Source: Prostheceraeus crozeri (lineage: Eukaryota > Platyhelminthes > Polycladida > Euryleptidae). From it: 64,000 nt of DNA. The notes below the pieces were generated by a model. That model saw nothing but the letters and a program-made list of their open reading frames with translations, searched no databases and was not told where the DNA came from. Positions 44,249-53,846 of the stretch are shown piece by piece. The stretch lies in NCBI GenBank assembly GCA_907163375.1, contig CAJQUW010011027.1, positions 62,001 to 126,000 on the forward strand, in the 5' to 3' direction. The position numbers were made by a program, and so were the translations under genes. Numbering within the stretch: position 1 is the stretch's first letter; the number at the start of each line of letters is the position of its first letter.

Positions 44249-44715
44249 TGCGCGAAACATTGATGCGCCAGTGTCATCGACGAATACTTCTGTGTGTCGA
44301 TATAACTTGCGGCCACGAGGGCCACCGACTCCAGCTGTGAAGACGTCTGACTTACATTATTAATTTTACAGCTGTTTTCTTTTGTTTTCTTGATCGACTA
44401 ACTATAATTCTTTCTTACATCACGATGTATTCCTACTTTAAATTTCTCACTGCAGTTGTTGTAAATCAACAAATTCATGATGAAAACTAATACAGTGATT
44501 TGCTCTAACACGTCCGCATTGTTTATTTCCTTCACATAAAATTATTACACGTAGTCTAATCCTTGTGTCAATCCACCTGAATATACTGAACTAATAACAA
44601 TAGCTATGTAATTTCATTCATCTTTCAATTGACTTGTATTTTCATCTATGCACTTTTATTGCTATTCACCTTACATGCAGTGTGTTGGTACAGTAAATAC
44701 TGTCTATATTAAATG
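44249..44715. other. Gypsy downstream region, left part
   Basis: This is AT-rich sequence after the integrase remnant. The first 100 bases may still be the end of pol (R-W-V-N-L-N-R-like frames stop near 44,250). Nothing else is recognised. Confidence 0.4.
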
Positions 44716-44892
44716 ACCAACAATTTCTCTCTGAATCGTGACTTTCTTCAAATAGCGCTGCGCTCTCTTCAATGACATCCGCTTGATGGCTTGTGCAGTT
44801 TCACGGGTGTTTTTGAAATGAACCCTTAAATAGGACTCTCTTGCTTTGCATGATTTAACAGCGTTTTCTGGCTCCGTCGAATATCGCCCCAT
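44716..44892 (-). pseudogene. RPL17: Ribosomal protein L17 (uL22) fragment
   Basis: Fifty-nine codons starting at the initiator Met match animal RPL17 (uL22) closely: [53 protein letters not shown]. The protein is part of the large ribosomal subunit near the exit tunnel. The match stops after QREIV, where the family continues PFRRYNGG, and a stop follows four codons later, so this is a truncated copy and not a working gene. Upstream, the minus-strand sequence does not look like RPL17, although an acceptor-like CTAACGTAG lies about 120 bases away. It lies between integrase and the 3' LTR of the Gypsy element, in antisense. Confidence 0.85.
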
Positions 44893-45230
44893 TGCTGCTC
44901 GTCTTGTCTCGGGCTTCTTTCATTCTCGGCAATGAACTTTCATAAATTTCTGATAACTGCGTGCACATTTCTTCAACACAAGTAGTCTCAGCGAACATTT
45001 TCTTTGCTGCCTACGTTAGAAAGGGCAGTCAATCCTTCATATTTGAACTCTCAGTTTTGACTTTCAGATGAATAATTTAATCTTGTCATTCGCTGGCGAA
45101 GCCGTCTCGGCCTCGGGATTGGTGGAGTTATCGGCAATTCTCTCAGACCACCAAAACAAAGTAATCGGTAATTTCCATTATCGATTAAATAAAGAATAGA
45201 GGCCCCATTAATACTTACGAGACGCGGAAG

Positions 45231-46351
45231 GTGCACGGTCTCGCGGCTAGAGATGTAATGCAAGCACCGACGCTCGCCGAAGTAAACACACAACTAGGCG
45301 AATTTTTACAACGGTTCGGCGGTGTGGCTTCCATCACTGGTCACGGACAGTCACTGTTCACGAACATTGGCGCAATTCCGTGCCTAGACAGAATTCCCTA
45401 CCGCAAATTAGAGTTCGGGATGCGGGAAGATCGAAAGGCGTATACGGTCTTCCAGCAACACGAGAACGTTGCTCCCATCCCCATAGCCGTTATTCGTGCA
45501 CGTCTGGGCCGAGTCAATGGTTCGGTGTCTAGTGTGCGTGAAAAACAGCGCATTTGATACTGCTTGGGCTTCGAGCCCAGTTCCCTGTAGGCCCCGTGGT
45601 CATTCCGGCTGAGCGCTTCCCCACTCCCATTCCGGTGTCGATACCGCAATGGGACTCGGAGGACTCAGAGGATGAAGAGCTGGTCAGGATATGCGCAGCT
45701 ATGACCAGGAAGTCCAAGGCGGGCAGAATGCAGGCATTGAGCCCCGTTCGCCCACCCCCTTATCAGTCACCCTGCCCTCCCCCGGCATGCCACACATTGG
45801 CCGTTGCGGCCCATGCGCCCAGACCTATTAATCACCAGCCGACAGGCGCTTTAATAGACATAGAAAGTCCCTGCCCCTTGTCCGAATGTATCAGTCGGCT
45901 GGAATCATATTTTAGGACATTATCCGACGCTAGTCCACCCATATTCCCGTCCTTAGCGATCGGCCCAACCATACCATCACCATATTTCCCCCCAGTAATT
46001 GTTACACGGGTCCTCAATTTTCTGGCTCCGCAATATCGCCATCAACCACGGGTTTGGAGACAGCTCCTTGCTATGGCTGAATTGACCATTTCAGCAAATC
46101 GGTGGGCGGTCTCTCTACCCTTGGCCATTGTCCAACCCTACCCGGCCACTATATTAATATTTGGGGATCAACCCCACTTGCCCTTCCAAATGCCTGGTGT
46201 AGAATACAGGCATTTGCCCCTTTTAGCTCACCTCGGGAGGAGATCCCGTCCTTCGGCTATTAGAAGCTTAGCTTGGGGGGGGAACTTCCCAGGGGAGGGC
46301 AGTGGCGATATTCCTCAGTTCTTCACCCCACCAGTTGTTACGCCAACTTAG
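45231..46351 (+). other. Unrecognised open frames between integrase and 3' LTR
   Basis: Two overlapping frames, of about 108 and 265 codons, fill this part. The first has LGEFLQRFGGVASITGHGQS. The second is Pro-rich, with an acidic patch (WDSEDSEDEELVRICAAM) and a later segment LNFLAPQYRHQPRVWRQLL. No signal peptide, transmembrane helix or coiled coil typical of an envelope is apparent. This could be an extra gene of the Gypsy lineage or host sequence carried with the RPL17 fragment. The GC content is higher than in the pol region. Confidence 0.4.
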
Positions 46352-46593
46352 CATAATATTTTATGAACTTAAAGTAAAATATCCAAACCACAGTAGGCTA
46401 TTGGTTTCCCCTTACCGTATGTCGTCCCCAATATTTAGAAGAAAATTATCATTATCGGCACCCCCATTAACCCTCACAGATAATGGTGCCTTCCCGGACA
46501 TCCTGCATCTGGCATCGATTCCCGGGCTATCCACAGACCCTACTTATCACTATGTTTGAAGATCCATGTAATCGCGTGGACGCGACTTTCCCC

Positions 46594-46607
46594 AAATAGG
46601 ATAGGAG
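46594..46607 (+). other. Polypurine tract of the Gypsy element
   Basis: AAATAGGATAGGAG is the only purine-rich run next to the TGTAATCC start of the 3' LTR. Its position agrees with plus-strand priming in LTR elements. Confidence 0.55.
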
Positions 46608-47404
46608 TGTAATCCGACATATTAGGATAGAGACATTAGGGATTACACTTCAGCGAATTATACATCCCATACAGTAGTACAGTAGAAATAATTAGTAGTA
46701 AGGTACAGTTGACAAAATTAATATATACAGTATTGATAGGAAATAAATAATCTAATTATCTAGAAAGTTAGAAATTAAAATACAATTAGGTAGAGAGAGA
46801 ATTGCCGAGAGAGAGAATTAAATAGTGTCAAAGGCTAAAAGTTCAGAACGGTCAAAGCCTAATCCACCCGGATAGAATGGAATGAGCAAAGACGGAATCA
46901 GTGAACAAATAATTGACGTGGTGGTATTATGGAAATGACATGGGGACTCCATGGAAAGGCAAGACAACGCGTCGAAGCAAACGGTGCCGGGCAACATGGA
47001 CTATATAACGGGCAAGCCCAGGTGAAAAAAACAACAAAGCGAGATAACATATCTGCACTGCCTACCGCGTGTTCGTGAGAAAGACAGCAAGTATCACCCT
47101 CAAATGTGACGGACGATTGATTGAGTTGCCGTGCTCCGCCTCTCGGAGCTCCTCTGTAACTCATGTGCTGTATTGGAACTCTGCTGATAACCTCCTAATT
47201 GTCCTCGACCGCTAGCGATCCTTCTTGATTGAATTTTGAATTTGTTCGTGTGAAGATTGTGATTTAATAGAAGAGTCAATGTTTCAAGGTCTTACCTTCC
47301 TGCTGCGAGTATCTTTCAGTAGTGCGCCGTTACACTAATTGTAAGTTAATTATTAGGTTATGTCAGGACTGCAGCGCGCTCCCACCTAAATCTTAATGAT
47401 TACA
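46608..47404 (+). repeat. 3' LTR of the Gypsy element
   Basis: It begins TGTAATCC directly after a purine-rich tract (AAATAGGATAGGAG, 46,594-46,607), as expected for the start of a 3' LTR, and ends GATTACA before CAAC. It is 797 bases long, longer than the 5' LTR. It starts with a 40-base TGTAATCC...GGATTACA inverted-repeat block. Confidence 0.7.
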
Positions 47405-47408
47405 CAAC

Positions 47409-48059
47409 GATAAAAGGAAGACATTAAAATGCAAAAGTCAGTGATTGATGATGTGCATTCCTCCTTGCTATTTATTATCGGACATAGTCTTCTAATCAGT
47501 ACAGATTCTCAAATTGATGACATTGATAATTGACATTGACGCGTAGTCAATCACTTCCTGTAGACGCGTCGTCTTTCCCAATTACGAAAACGGCGTTTTG
47601 ACCCATCGGTCACAATTTTGCATTAAATAGATTTTACAGCGCAACGCAACAATGAAATATATGATTCCAAACTTCAGAATGTGCAAACAGAATACGTGTC
47701 TCATGGATTCATCTGTTGATGAAGATTTTTCAAACCATTCATTGCTACTTCATAGAATCTTATTTACCAACAGTCCACAAAAGCATGACATAATTCAAAA
47801 AACCTACAAAACAATAAAAAGACGTGTTCAACTTTATAGACATATCCTGAGACTTCCTGAGCTTCTGGACGCAGGAGAATAAGTTGATAATAATCAATAA
47901 CAATATTTTACGCTAGAATTCTACAAAATCGTGTCTTGCACCGCGTAGTACTTGCGCGTAGCACCGTTGCCTATCCTATGCCACCGGTACCAGGTATCCC
48001 TATTGGAATGGCTACTGTCCGACTGATATTGGGACATAAATTCATTGCGTAGCGTTTTT
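47409..48059. other. Right flank of the Gypsy element
   Basis: No supported gene. The frame at 47,652-47,882 ends in RVQLYRHILRLPELLDAGE, which recalls the LYR motif of LYRM proteins, but the rest shows no LYRM features and there is no clear exon structure. Confidence 0.4.
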
Positions 48060-48129
48060 TTAGCTTGACTTGACTATGGCGGCGTCGCGTGAAAACTGAA
48101 GTCTTAATTTTTCCTCCTTCAGTTTAACT

Positions 48130-49345
48130 AATGGTTGCAAATAGAGGGTTGGAAGAGTTCTCATTCCCCTTTCAAAAAAGAATTGTAGAATTGCGCGCTC
48201 TAGGTATTCAGGGTGATCTTCACAACTTTTTTTAAAGATTTTTTGAGAAACAGATTTGAGAGTGTTGTTGTTGGTGGTGTTTTTTCTTCTCCTTATACTA
48301 TAACTTCTGGTGTCCCTCAAGGTTCCGTTATTGGTCCTGATATGTTTGTAGCTTACATCAATGATATCGACAATGTTCTTGCAAAATGATGATATCAATA
48401 TACGCAGATGATATCAAGCTGTATATTGAAGTCAAGTGAGGCAACCCTCAAGAAGCGGTTCGGTTACTGTAGGCTGACCTGGACGAGATTTCAGCGTGGT
48501 CCTAGAAATGGCAGTTGCGTTTTAATCCTTCCAAATCCCACTTCATCTCCTTTGGCAATCGTAATCACTCCAATACCTCCGTACTCAATAACCAGTCCTT
48601 CAAGGATTCGGCCTCCTCGGAAGATCTCGGTGTAGTCATCTCGACCACTTCAGAGCTCATAAGTATGTCCTTATGTGTACCAAGAGAGCTCACATGGCAA
48701 TGTCCGCCATTCTGCGAACTTTCGTTTCCCGTGATCCTGATATTCTTCTTCGCCTCTACAAATCGTATGTTCGCCCCACCTGGAGTACGCAACGTGTGTG
48801 TGGAATCCCCTTGCTGCACAAGACATTCCCTTAATCGAAAGGGTCCAACGGTGTTTTACTCGCTGTGCGATACACTTATCGGGGCAACCTTACGAAGACC
48901 GCCTTCGAATACTGGGCATTCCAACGCTCCAACCTCGCCGCCGTGCTTTTGACTTAATAGCCGTGTTCAAAAAATTTTTCATTCCCTTACCCCATATGAT
49001 CCAGCAAAGTTCTTCAACCCTGTGACTCCAAGGACTCGTGGCCTTCAAAATCTTCAAAATCGTCAAAACCCCTTAAAGGGTTCAAGCCCGTGAATATTTT
49101 TTCCCAGCGTGTCATTGACGACAGGCATTCCCTGCCCGCTGACATTGTGAACTCGACATCCCTACTGAGCTTCAAGAAGAACTTGTGCAATTTGCTATTT
49201 TGAAAAGCAAACTCTGTTACTTTCCCAGTAGGCCTACCTGTATATATGAACGTCTATGAATTGTCGACTTTACTTTGTATACCTGTATGTTGTGAAATTG
49301 CTTTGCCTTGGTGCTTTATACACTTATGGGTGGAATAGAATAAGA
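48130..49345 (+). pseudogene. Decayed LINE, reverse transcriptase to 3' end
   Basis: Pieces in three frames follow the LINE order: a LRALGIQGDLHNFF-like segment, ITSGVPQGSVIGPDMFVAYI, a YADD-like segment near 48,395, MRFNPSKSHFISFGN, then YKSYVRPHLEYATCVWNPLA (part in other frames) and IERVQRCFTRCAIHLSGQPY with LRILGIPTLQPRRRAFDLI. Many frame changes show that it is old. The end near 49,345 has a (GAATAA)-like run. It is a different family from the complete LINE that follows: the sequence after the palm is more like I/L2-type elements. Confidence 0.75.
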
Positions 49346-49547
49346 AATAAGAACTGTTCTAATTCAAGGTCGTTTGACTGATATTTGCGGTACATCGGCG
49401 AAAGCGAAATTAGACAAATAAAGAGCTAGTGGTGGGCAACCAAGTTGGGATAGCGGGCCACAAAGGTTGGCCCCCGGAAAGGCTCGCGGGCCACCAATTT
49501 TAAGAGGCAGCATTATAGCCTAATATTGTTTTATTCCGAACGTTCAA

Positions 49548-50156
49548 GTGAACATTTTTGATTTTAGATTGAAAACACTTGATAAGACAATAAATGGTAT
49601 TAAGTCTCAAGATCAGAATTTTGAAGCGATACTTGTGAGGCAACAAATTGAATTTGAGCGAATACAGCGTGAGGCAAAGTCAAATAATATCATTGTAAAT
49701 GGTTTGCCCGAGGCTAACGTTTCATGGGACTTTGCGGACTCTGATGGTCATCATGTCATTAACTCTGATTGTGATAAGGTGCATCATCTTTTAAATTGGA
49801 TGGGTGTTCAAATAGACCAGCTGCACATAAGAGCGATGCGACGAATGGGGAAGAGCACCAATGGAAATAAGCCTCGTTCGCTTTTAGTTGAGTTTACATC
49901 TGAAGAGATTAGAAGGAACATTCTCAGTAAAGCCGGCAGACTCAGGCAATATGAGAGATTCAAACGAATCTTCCTGAATCCAGATTTACCCGTGGTAACC
50001 CGTATGGAAAATCAAAGACCTCGAGGTGTGCTTCGACAGAAACGAGATGAAAGACCGGATGCAAATGTAATTTTGACGAATGGACGACTCTTGGTAAATG
50101 ACACTGAAATTGATAGATTTGATGTGAGAAATCAAATTTTTCTAAACCGGTTTTAG
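49548..50156 (+). CDS. LINE ORF1 protein (RNA-binding, possibly 5'-truncated)
   Basis: This 202-residue protein has a short N-terminal coiled-coil-like stretch (IKSQDQNFEAILVRQQIEFE), then an RRM-like domain opened by NNIIVNGLP. A segment LRAMRRMGKSTNGNKPRSLL-VEF follows (in the sequence: HIRAMRRMG, then PRSLLVEFTS), then IRRNILSKAGRLRQYERFK. This is the layout of L1-type ORF1 proteins, which bind the element's RNA as chaperones. The start lies close to the hAT-like flank, so the N-terminal coiled coil may be shortened. ORF2 begins 14 bases after its stop. Confidence 0.75.
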   Translation: MNIFDFRLKTLDKTINGIKSQDQNFEAILVRQQIEFERIQREAKSNNIIVNGLPEANVSWDFADSDGHHVINSDCDKVHHLLNWMGVQIDQLHIRAMRRMGKSTNGNKPRSLLVEFTSEEIRRNILSKAGRLRQYERFKRIFLNPDLPVVTRMENQRPRGVLRQKRDERPDANVILTNGRLLVNDTEIDRFDVRNQIFLNRF

Positions 50157-50170
50157 CTAGTAAAGCATGT

Positions 50171-52771
50171 ATGAAACGTTTGCTATTTTTTTTTAATGCA
50201 CGATCTATCTTACCCAAGATAGATGAATTGAATGTTCTTGCGAGTGCAATAAAACCGGATATCGTGGCTGTTTGTGAGTTGTGGTTAACTCCTTACATCT
50301 CATCAAACCTTTTGGACATGCCTAACTTTCAGTTTTTTAGAAATGATCGTGTTGACCGACGTGGGGGTGGTACATGCATCTGGTCTGTAAAATGTTTGCT
50401 TTGCATTGAGTATCTTCCAAATACCTTGAAGCCTGATTGCATTGAGGCATCATGGATCATTTCTCATAAATTCATGAATGTTTACTGCTGTGTTTACATT
50501 CCTCCGGGTTTGTCTTCCGATAATAAGCATCTGAGCCTACAATATTTTGTTGATGTAGTAGATGAGATACTTTTATCATTCATTAACTACAGTCTGTTTG
50601 TAATGGGTGACTTTAATGACTTTCCCTGTGACATTTTTGAGCAGCAACTTGATATGAGCAATGTAGTAAATTGTCCAACACGTGGGTCGTCTTATTTAGA
50701 TAAGTGCTTTGTGACAAATGAATTTTTGAATAAGTACACAGTATCTATTGATATGGTTCCTCCTTTGGCTTCGTCAGACCATGATAGTGTCTTATTGTCA
50801 TATTGTGATAACAGTGTTTGTTGTAATCCTTTCAATAAGATTGTAAAAGTCCCTGACTTCCGCATGAGCAATATACTTTGTTTCCGTGACAGACTTTCTA
50901 ACTGTGATTTTTCGGCTATTCGTCACTCTAAAGATGTAAATGAAATGTGTGACCTATTTTATCACAAACTTGACTATGCCGTCTCTACTTCAATTCCATC
51001 CGATTTCGTCACTTTTACTACCAAGGTCAAGCCGTGGGTAACTCCTATTCTGAAAGTGATTATCAACAAGCGTTGGCAAGCATTTAGAGACCGTGATATG
51101 TCTCGATACAATCATTACAAGATGAAAGCAAAAATAGAAATTGAAAAAGCAAAACGATTATGGGCAGAAAAGGCATCTACTTCGGCGAAAAAGTTGTGGG
51201 ATGTTGTGCGCGAGGTTGGTGGTAATCGTCACTCTGGCTCAATTGCTTTTCTTGATGGTGAAGATTGTAGAACAAAGCTAGATGAAGTTGCTCACCTTTT
51301 TCATACTTTCTTTTCAAAGGTGTCTCCAAATCCCACGACGTTCAGTAACTTCGGTTCTGCGGAGACAGTTGATCGGTCTGATATATTTGACACTTCAGTT
51401 TCATGTCACACGGTGTTTGATCTTCTTCGCCGGATTAAGACCACAAAGTCATCGGGATCTGATAATATACATCCTAAACTTTTAAAGGCTGGAGCGCTTG
51501 AATTGTCGGAACCACTGGCCTGCATTTTTGAATCCTCTTTAAGAGAAAGTTGTGTCCCATGCAAGTGGAAACTGTCTAATGTGACACTTGTCCCAAAATG
51601 TAAGAATCCTACTATGCATGACCTTCGCCCGATATCTCTACTTGCAATCCCTAGCAAATTGTTGGAAACTGTTGTACTATCCAAAGAAAAGGAAAGACTG
51701 TTAAGCACGTATGATGAATATCAATTTGCATACCGAACACATGGATCTACGACGTCAGCACTAGTTGCAATTCATGACAAGATAACTCAAATTCTTGAAT
51801 TCCATGGCTGTATTGGTGTTTCTGTGACCACCATTGATCTATCGAAGGCTTTCGATAAGTTACCACATGAATATCTGATTCAACATTTGAAAGGAAAGAC
51901 ATCTGATGTGTTTTTGAATTGGTTGAGAGACTATTTATCACAACGAACCTTCAGAATTCGATATGGTGACAAATACAGCAGCACAATGAGAGTCCTATCC
52001 GGTGTGCCTCAGGGTTCTATCCTCGGTCCTTACCTCTTCGCATCGTACATGAGTTCCCTCCTCCCGACATCGAGTAACATTTGTTACGTGAAATATGCTG
52101 ACGACATTACAGTTATTCAGCCCCTGCATTCCGATAACTACGATCCCTTCACTGACATTGAGTTGCCACATATCAAACTTTGGCTACAAAAAGGTGGTTT
52201 ATTGCTTAATGAGAAAAAGACCAAGAGACTATTTATTATGAAGAAGCATTACAACATCGACACCTCCGTTCTGAATTGTGACCACAGTGTAAAGATTCTT
52301 GGTGTATTTTTTTCTTGTGACTTAAAGTGGAACAACCATATTAACTACATTGTGAAATTGTGCTCATCCCGTCTTCATCTTCTGCGTAAGCTGAAAAGAC
52401 TTCTCAGTAAGAAAGACTTAATAACCGTTTACAAGTCATTGGTGGTTTCAGTGTTGGTGTATGCGTCATCTGTGTTTGTAGGTCTTAATGCCCAACTCTC
52501 TGGACATCTAGAGCAGGTGCAAAAGAGGGCACACAAGATTATCTGTGGGATATCTTGCCGTTGCGATTTGCTTCCCTCCATTAAATGCATGCGCCTGGAG
52601 CAAGCAAAGAAATTATTGCTTAAGGCTGAGCAATGCTCAAGTCACCCGTTGCATGGACTTGTACCGAATCGCCTTACAAGAACTGGGTTGTTGAGTCAAC
52701 CAATTGCAATAACTGCACGTCGATCTGAATCGTTCTTCCCATTTGTGTGCAAGTTACTTAACTTTGATTAG
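50171..52771 (+). CDS. LINE ORF2: AP endonuclease and reverse transcriptase (complete)
   Basis: A single open frame of 866 residues. Endonuclease motifs: FFNARSILPKIDELNVL, IVAVCELWLTPY (catalytic Glu), RNDRVDRRGGG, VMGDFNDFP and SSDHDSVLLS (the SDH box). Reverse transcriptase motifs: LRPISLLAIPSKLLETVV, YQFAYRTHGSTTSALVAI, TTIDLSKAFDKLPHEYL, GVPQGSILGPYLFASYM and KYADDITV (catalytic YADD). The thumb region follows (KILGVFFSCDLKWNNHINY). It nicks target DNA and primes reverse transcription from the nick. All catalytic residues I can check are present and the frame is unbroken, so the element was recently active. The clade is CR1-group (Jockey superfamily) by gross layout; the exact clade is not assigned. 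Confidence 0.9.
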   Translation: MKRLLFFFNARSILPKIDELNVLASAIKPDIVAVCELWLTPYISSNLLDMPNFQFFRNDRVDRRGGGTCIWSVKCLLCIEYLPNTLKPDCIEASWIISHKFMNVYCCVYIPPGLSSDNKHLSLQYFVDVVDEILLSFINYSLFVMGDFNDFPCDIFEQQLDMSNVVNCPTRGSSYLDKCFVTNEFLNKYTVSIDMVPPLASSDHDSVLLSYCDNSVCCNPFNKIVKVPDFRMSNILCFRDRLSNCDFSAIRHSKDVNEMCDLFYHKLDYAVSTSIPSDFVTFTTKVKPWVTPILKVIINKRWQAFRDRDMSRYNHYKMKAKIEIEKAKRLWAEKASTSAKKLWDVVREVGGNRHSGSIAFLDGEDCRTKLDEVAHLFHTFFSKVSPNPTTFSNFGSAETVDRSDIFDTSVSCHTVFDLLRRIKTTKSSGSDNIHPKLLKAGALELSEPLACIFESSLRESCVPCKWKLSNVTLVPKCKNPTMHDLRPISLLAIPSKLLETVVLSKEKERLLSTYDEYQFAYRTHGSTTSALVAIHDKITQILEFHGCIGVSVTTIDLSKAFDKLPHEYLIQHLKGKTSDVFLNWLRDYLSQRTFRIRYGDKYSSTMRVLSGVPQGSILGPYLFASYMSSLLPTSSNICYVKYADDITVIQPLHSDNYDPFTDIELPHIKLWLQKGGLLLNEKKTKRLFIMKKHYNIDTSVLNCDHSVKILGVFFSCDLKWNNHINYIVKLCSSRLHLLRKLKRLLSKKDLITVYKSLVVSVLVYASSVFVGLNAQLSGHLEQVQKRAHKIICGISCRCDLLPSIKCMRLEQAKKLLLKAEQCSSHPLHGLVPNRLTRTGLLSQPIAITARRSESFFPFVCKLLNFD

Positions 52772-52905
52772 TTTCTGTATATATATATATATATAATTCT
52801 GTGCCTCCAATTTACTTATTCATTACTTTTCGTATTCTGTAAAGATTTGACATGTTTTCGATTTTCATTATCAAGAATATATACGCTTCTTACTTACTTA
52901 CTTAA
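52772..52905 (+). repeat. LINE 3' end with TA and TTAC microsatellites
   Basis: A (TA)n run lies about 10 bases after the ORF2 stop. The element appears to end in a TTACTTACTTACTTA run near 52,890-52,903. Simple 3' repeats in place of poly(A) are common in several LINE clades, CR1-like ones among them. Confidence 0.6.
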
Positions 52906-53846
52906 CATATGGTCTGCTGTACCGCATGTGCATATACAGTGGTCGTTTTACAACAAAATTTAGTGCTGTAAATGCATACAGCACTATTGTACGCGATTAA
53001 TTTGTTTAGTATTAAGGAATGATAATTCACTGTCTACAATTCGTGAGTATCGAAGAGCGGATAGGCCTATTGACGAATTTATTAGGCGAATTTGACTTTT
53101 TGGTGATATGACTGACATTACTTCATGTCATCGAAAAACAGAACGGTCTGCAAGTGTAGTGCAACTATCTATCCGCCTGAAAGCCGCACAAGATCAAATT
53201 GATTTTGATGCAAATTATTGATCATGCTCCATGTACATGCGTGCACATATGTCGCCCAAACATATGCGGTTTTCAAAAACCGCACATGGACTGTACAAAT
53301 GGTAGTCGTGTAGCAATCGAGTATGCGAAATATTAGTGTAGACTAGTATACAAATATAATTCAGCAAAAATATTTTAAAAAAATATTGGCCAGTCAAAAT
53401 CTTGTAGTTGGATTCCTCATTGAACTAAGGTTCATTGAGGCGTGGTTTACTACGTAGAGAAGCATGCTCATCAGGGTATCGAGTACTATGTGACTTAGCA
53501 TAAACTCACGCGGGTGATGACGATTTTGCGCTTATACGAGTTATTCATTACGAAAGGAGCATGGTTGGATAATTCGATTGTTTTATCCATTTTTATCGAT
53601 TGTTTATGAATATTTTGCTTTTCGTGCCATCATATTGCTCATTTAGTTGTTATTTAGTGATTCTGCAAATTCTAAAGAGGACCCTTCACCTTAGATGCAC
53701 ATCCCAAAGGTCGAAGTCGAGGTGAGTCATTTTCACATAATAGATTCAAATAATGTCAGAGAGCCACTTTAGATATGAGAAGCGGTGGCGGGCCACCCAA
53801 TATGTGCCTGTGGGCCACCAAGTGGCCACGCGTTGCCCACCGCTGG

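Larger units (their letters stand above)
37482..47404 (+). mobile_element. Ty3/Gypsy LTR retrotransposon, fossil
   Basis: The element starts TGTACTCC and ends GATTACA. It is flanked by CAAC on both sides (37,478-37,481 and 47,405-47,408), a 4-bp target duplication. Parts in order: 5' LTR, gag with a CCHC knuckle, protease, reverse transcriptase (YLDD), RNase H, integrase, an unusually long region before the 3' LTR, a purine-rich tract and the 3' LTR. The LTRs share a 390-base stretch in which I see only two differences, so the insertion is young. The element is nevertheless broken, roughly eight times, and carries one nested foldback insertion. A fragment of the host ribosomal protein L17 gene lies inside it. 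Confidence 0.88.
49426..53846. mobile_element. hAT-like element ends surrounding a LINE insertion
   Basis: The left end CTAGTGGTGGGCAAC (49,426-49,440), followed by GCGGGCCACAAAGG, and the reverse complement of the right end CCAGCGGTGGGCAAC (53,832-53,846), followed by GTGGCCCACAGGC, form terminal inverted repeats of the CAGTGGTGGGCAACC kind, common among hAT elements. The LINE at 49.5-52.9 kb lies between them. About 930 bases of right-hand interior (52,906-53,831) hold no recognisable transposase. No clear 8-bp duplication was found. Confidence 0.6.

Noticed and set aside
47652-47882. Possible LYR-motif (LYRM-type) protein ending QLYRHILRLPELL
   Set aside because: Only the LYR-like string fits. 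The motif is at the wrong end of the frame and nothing else of the family is present.
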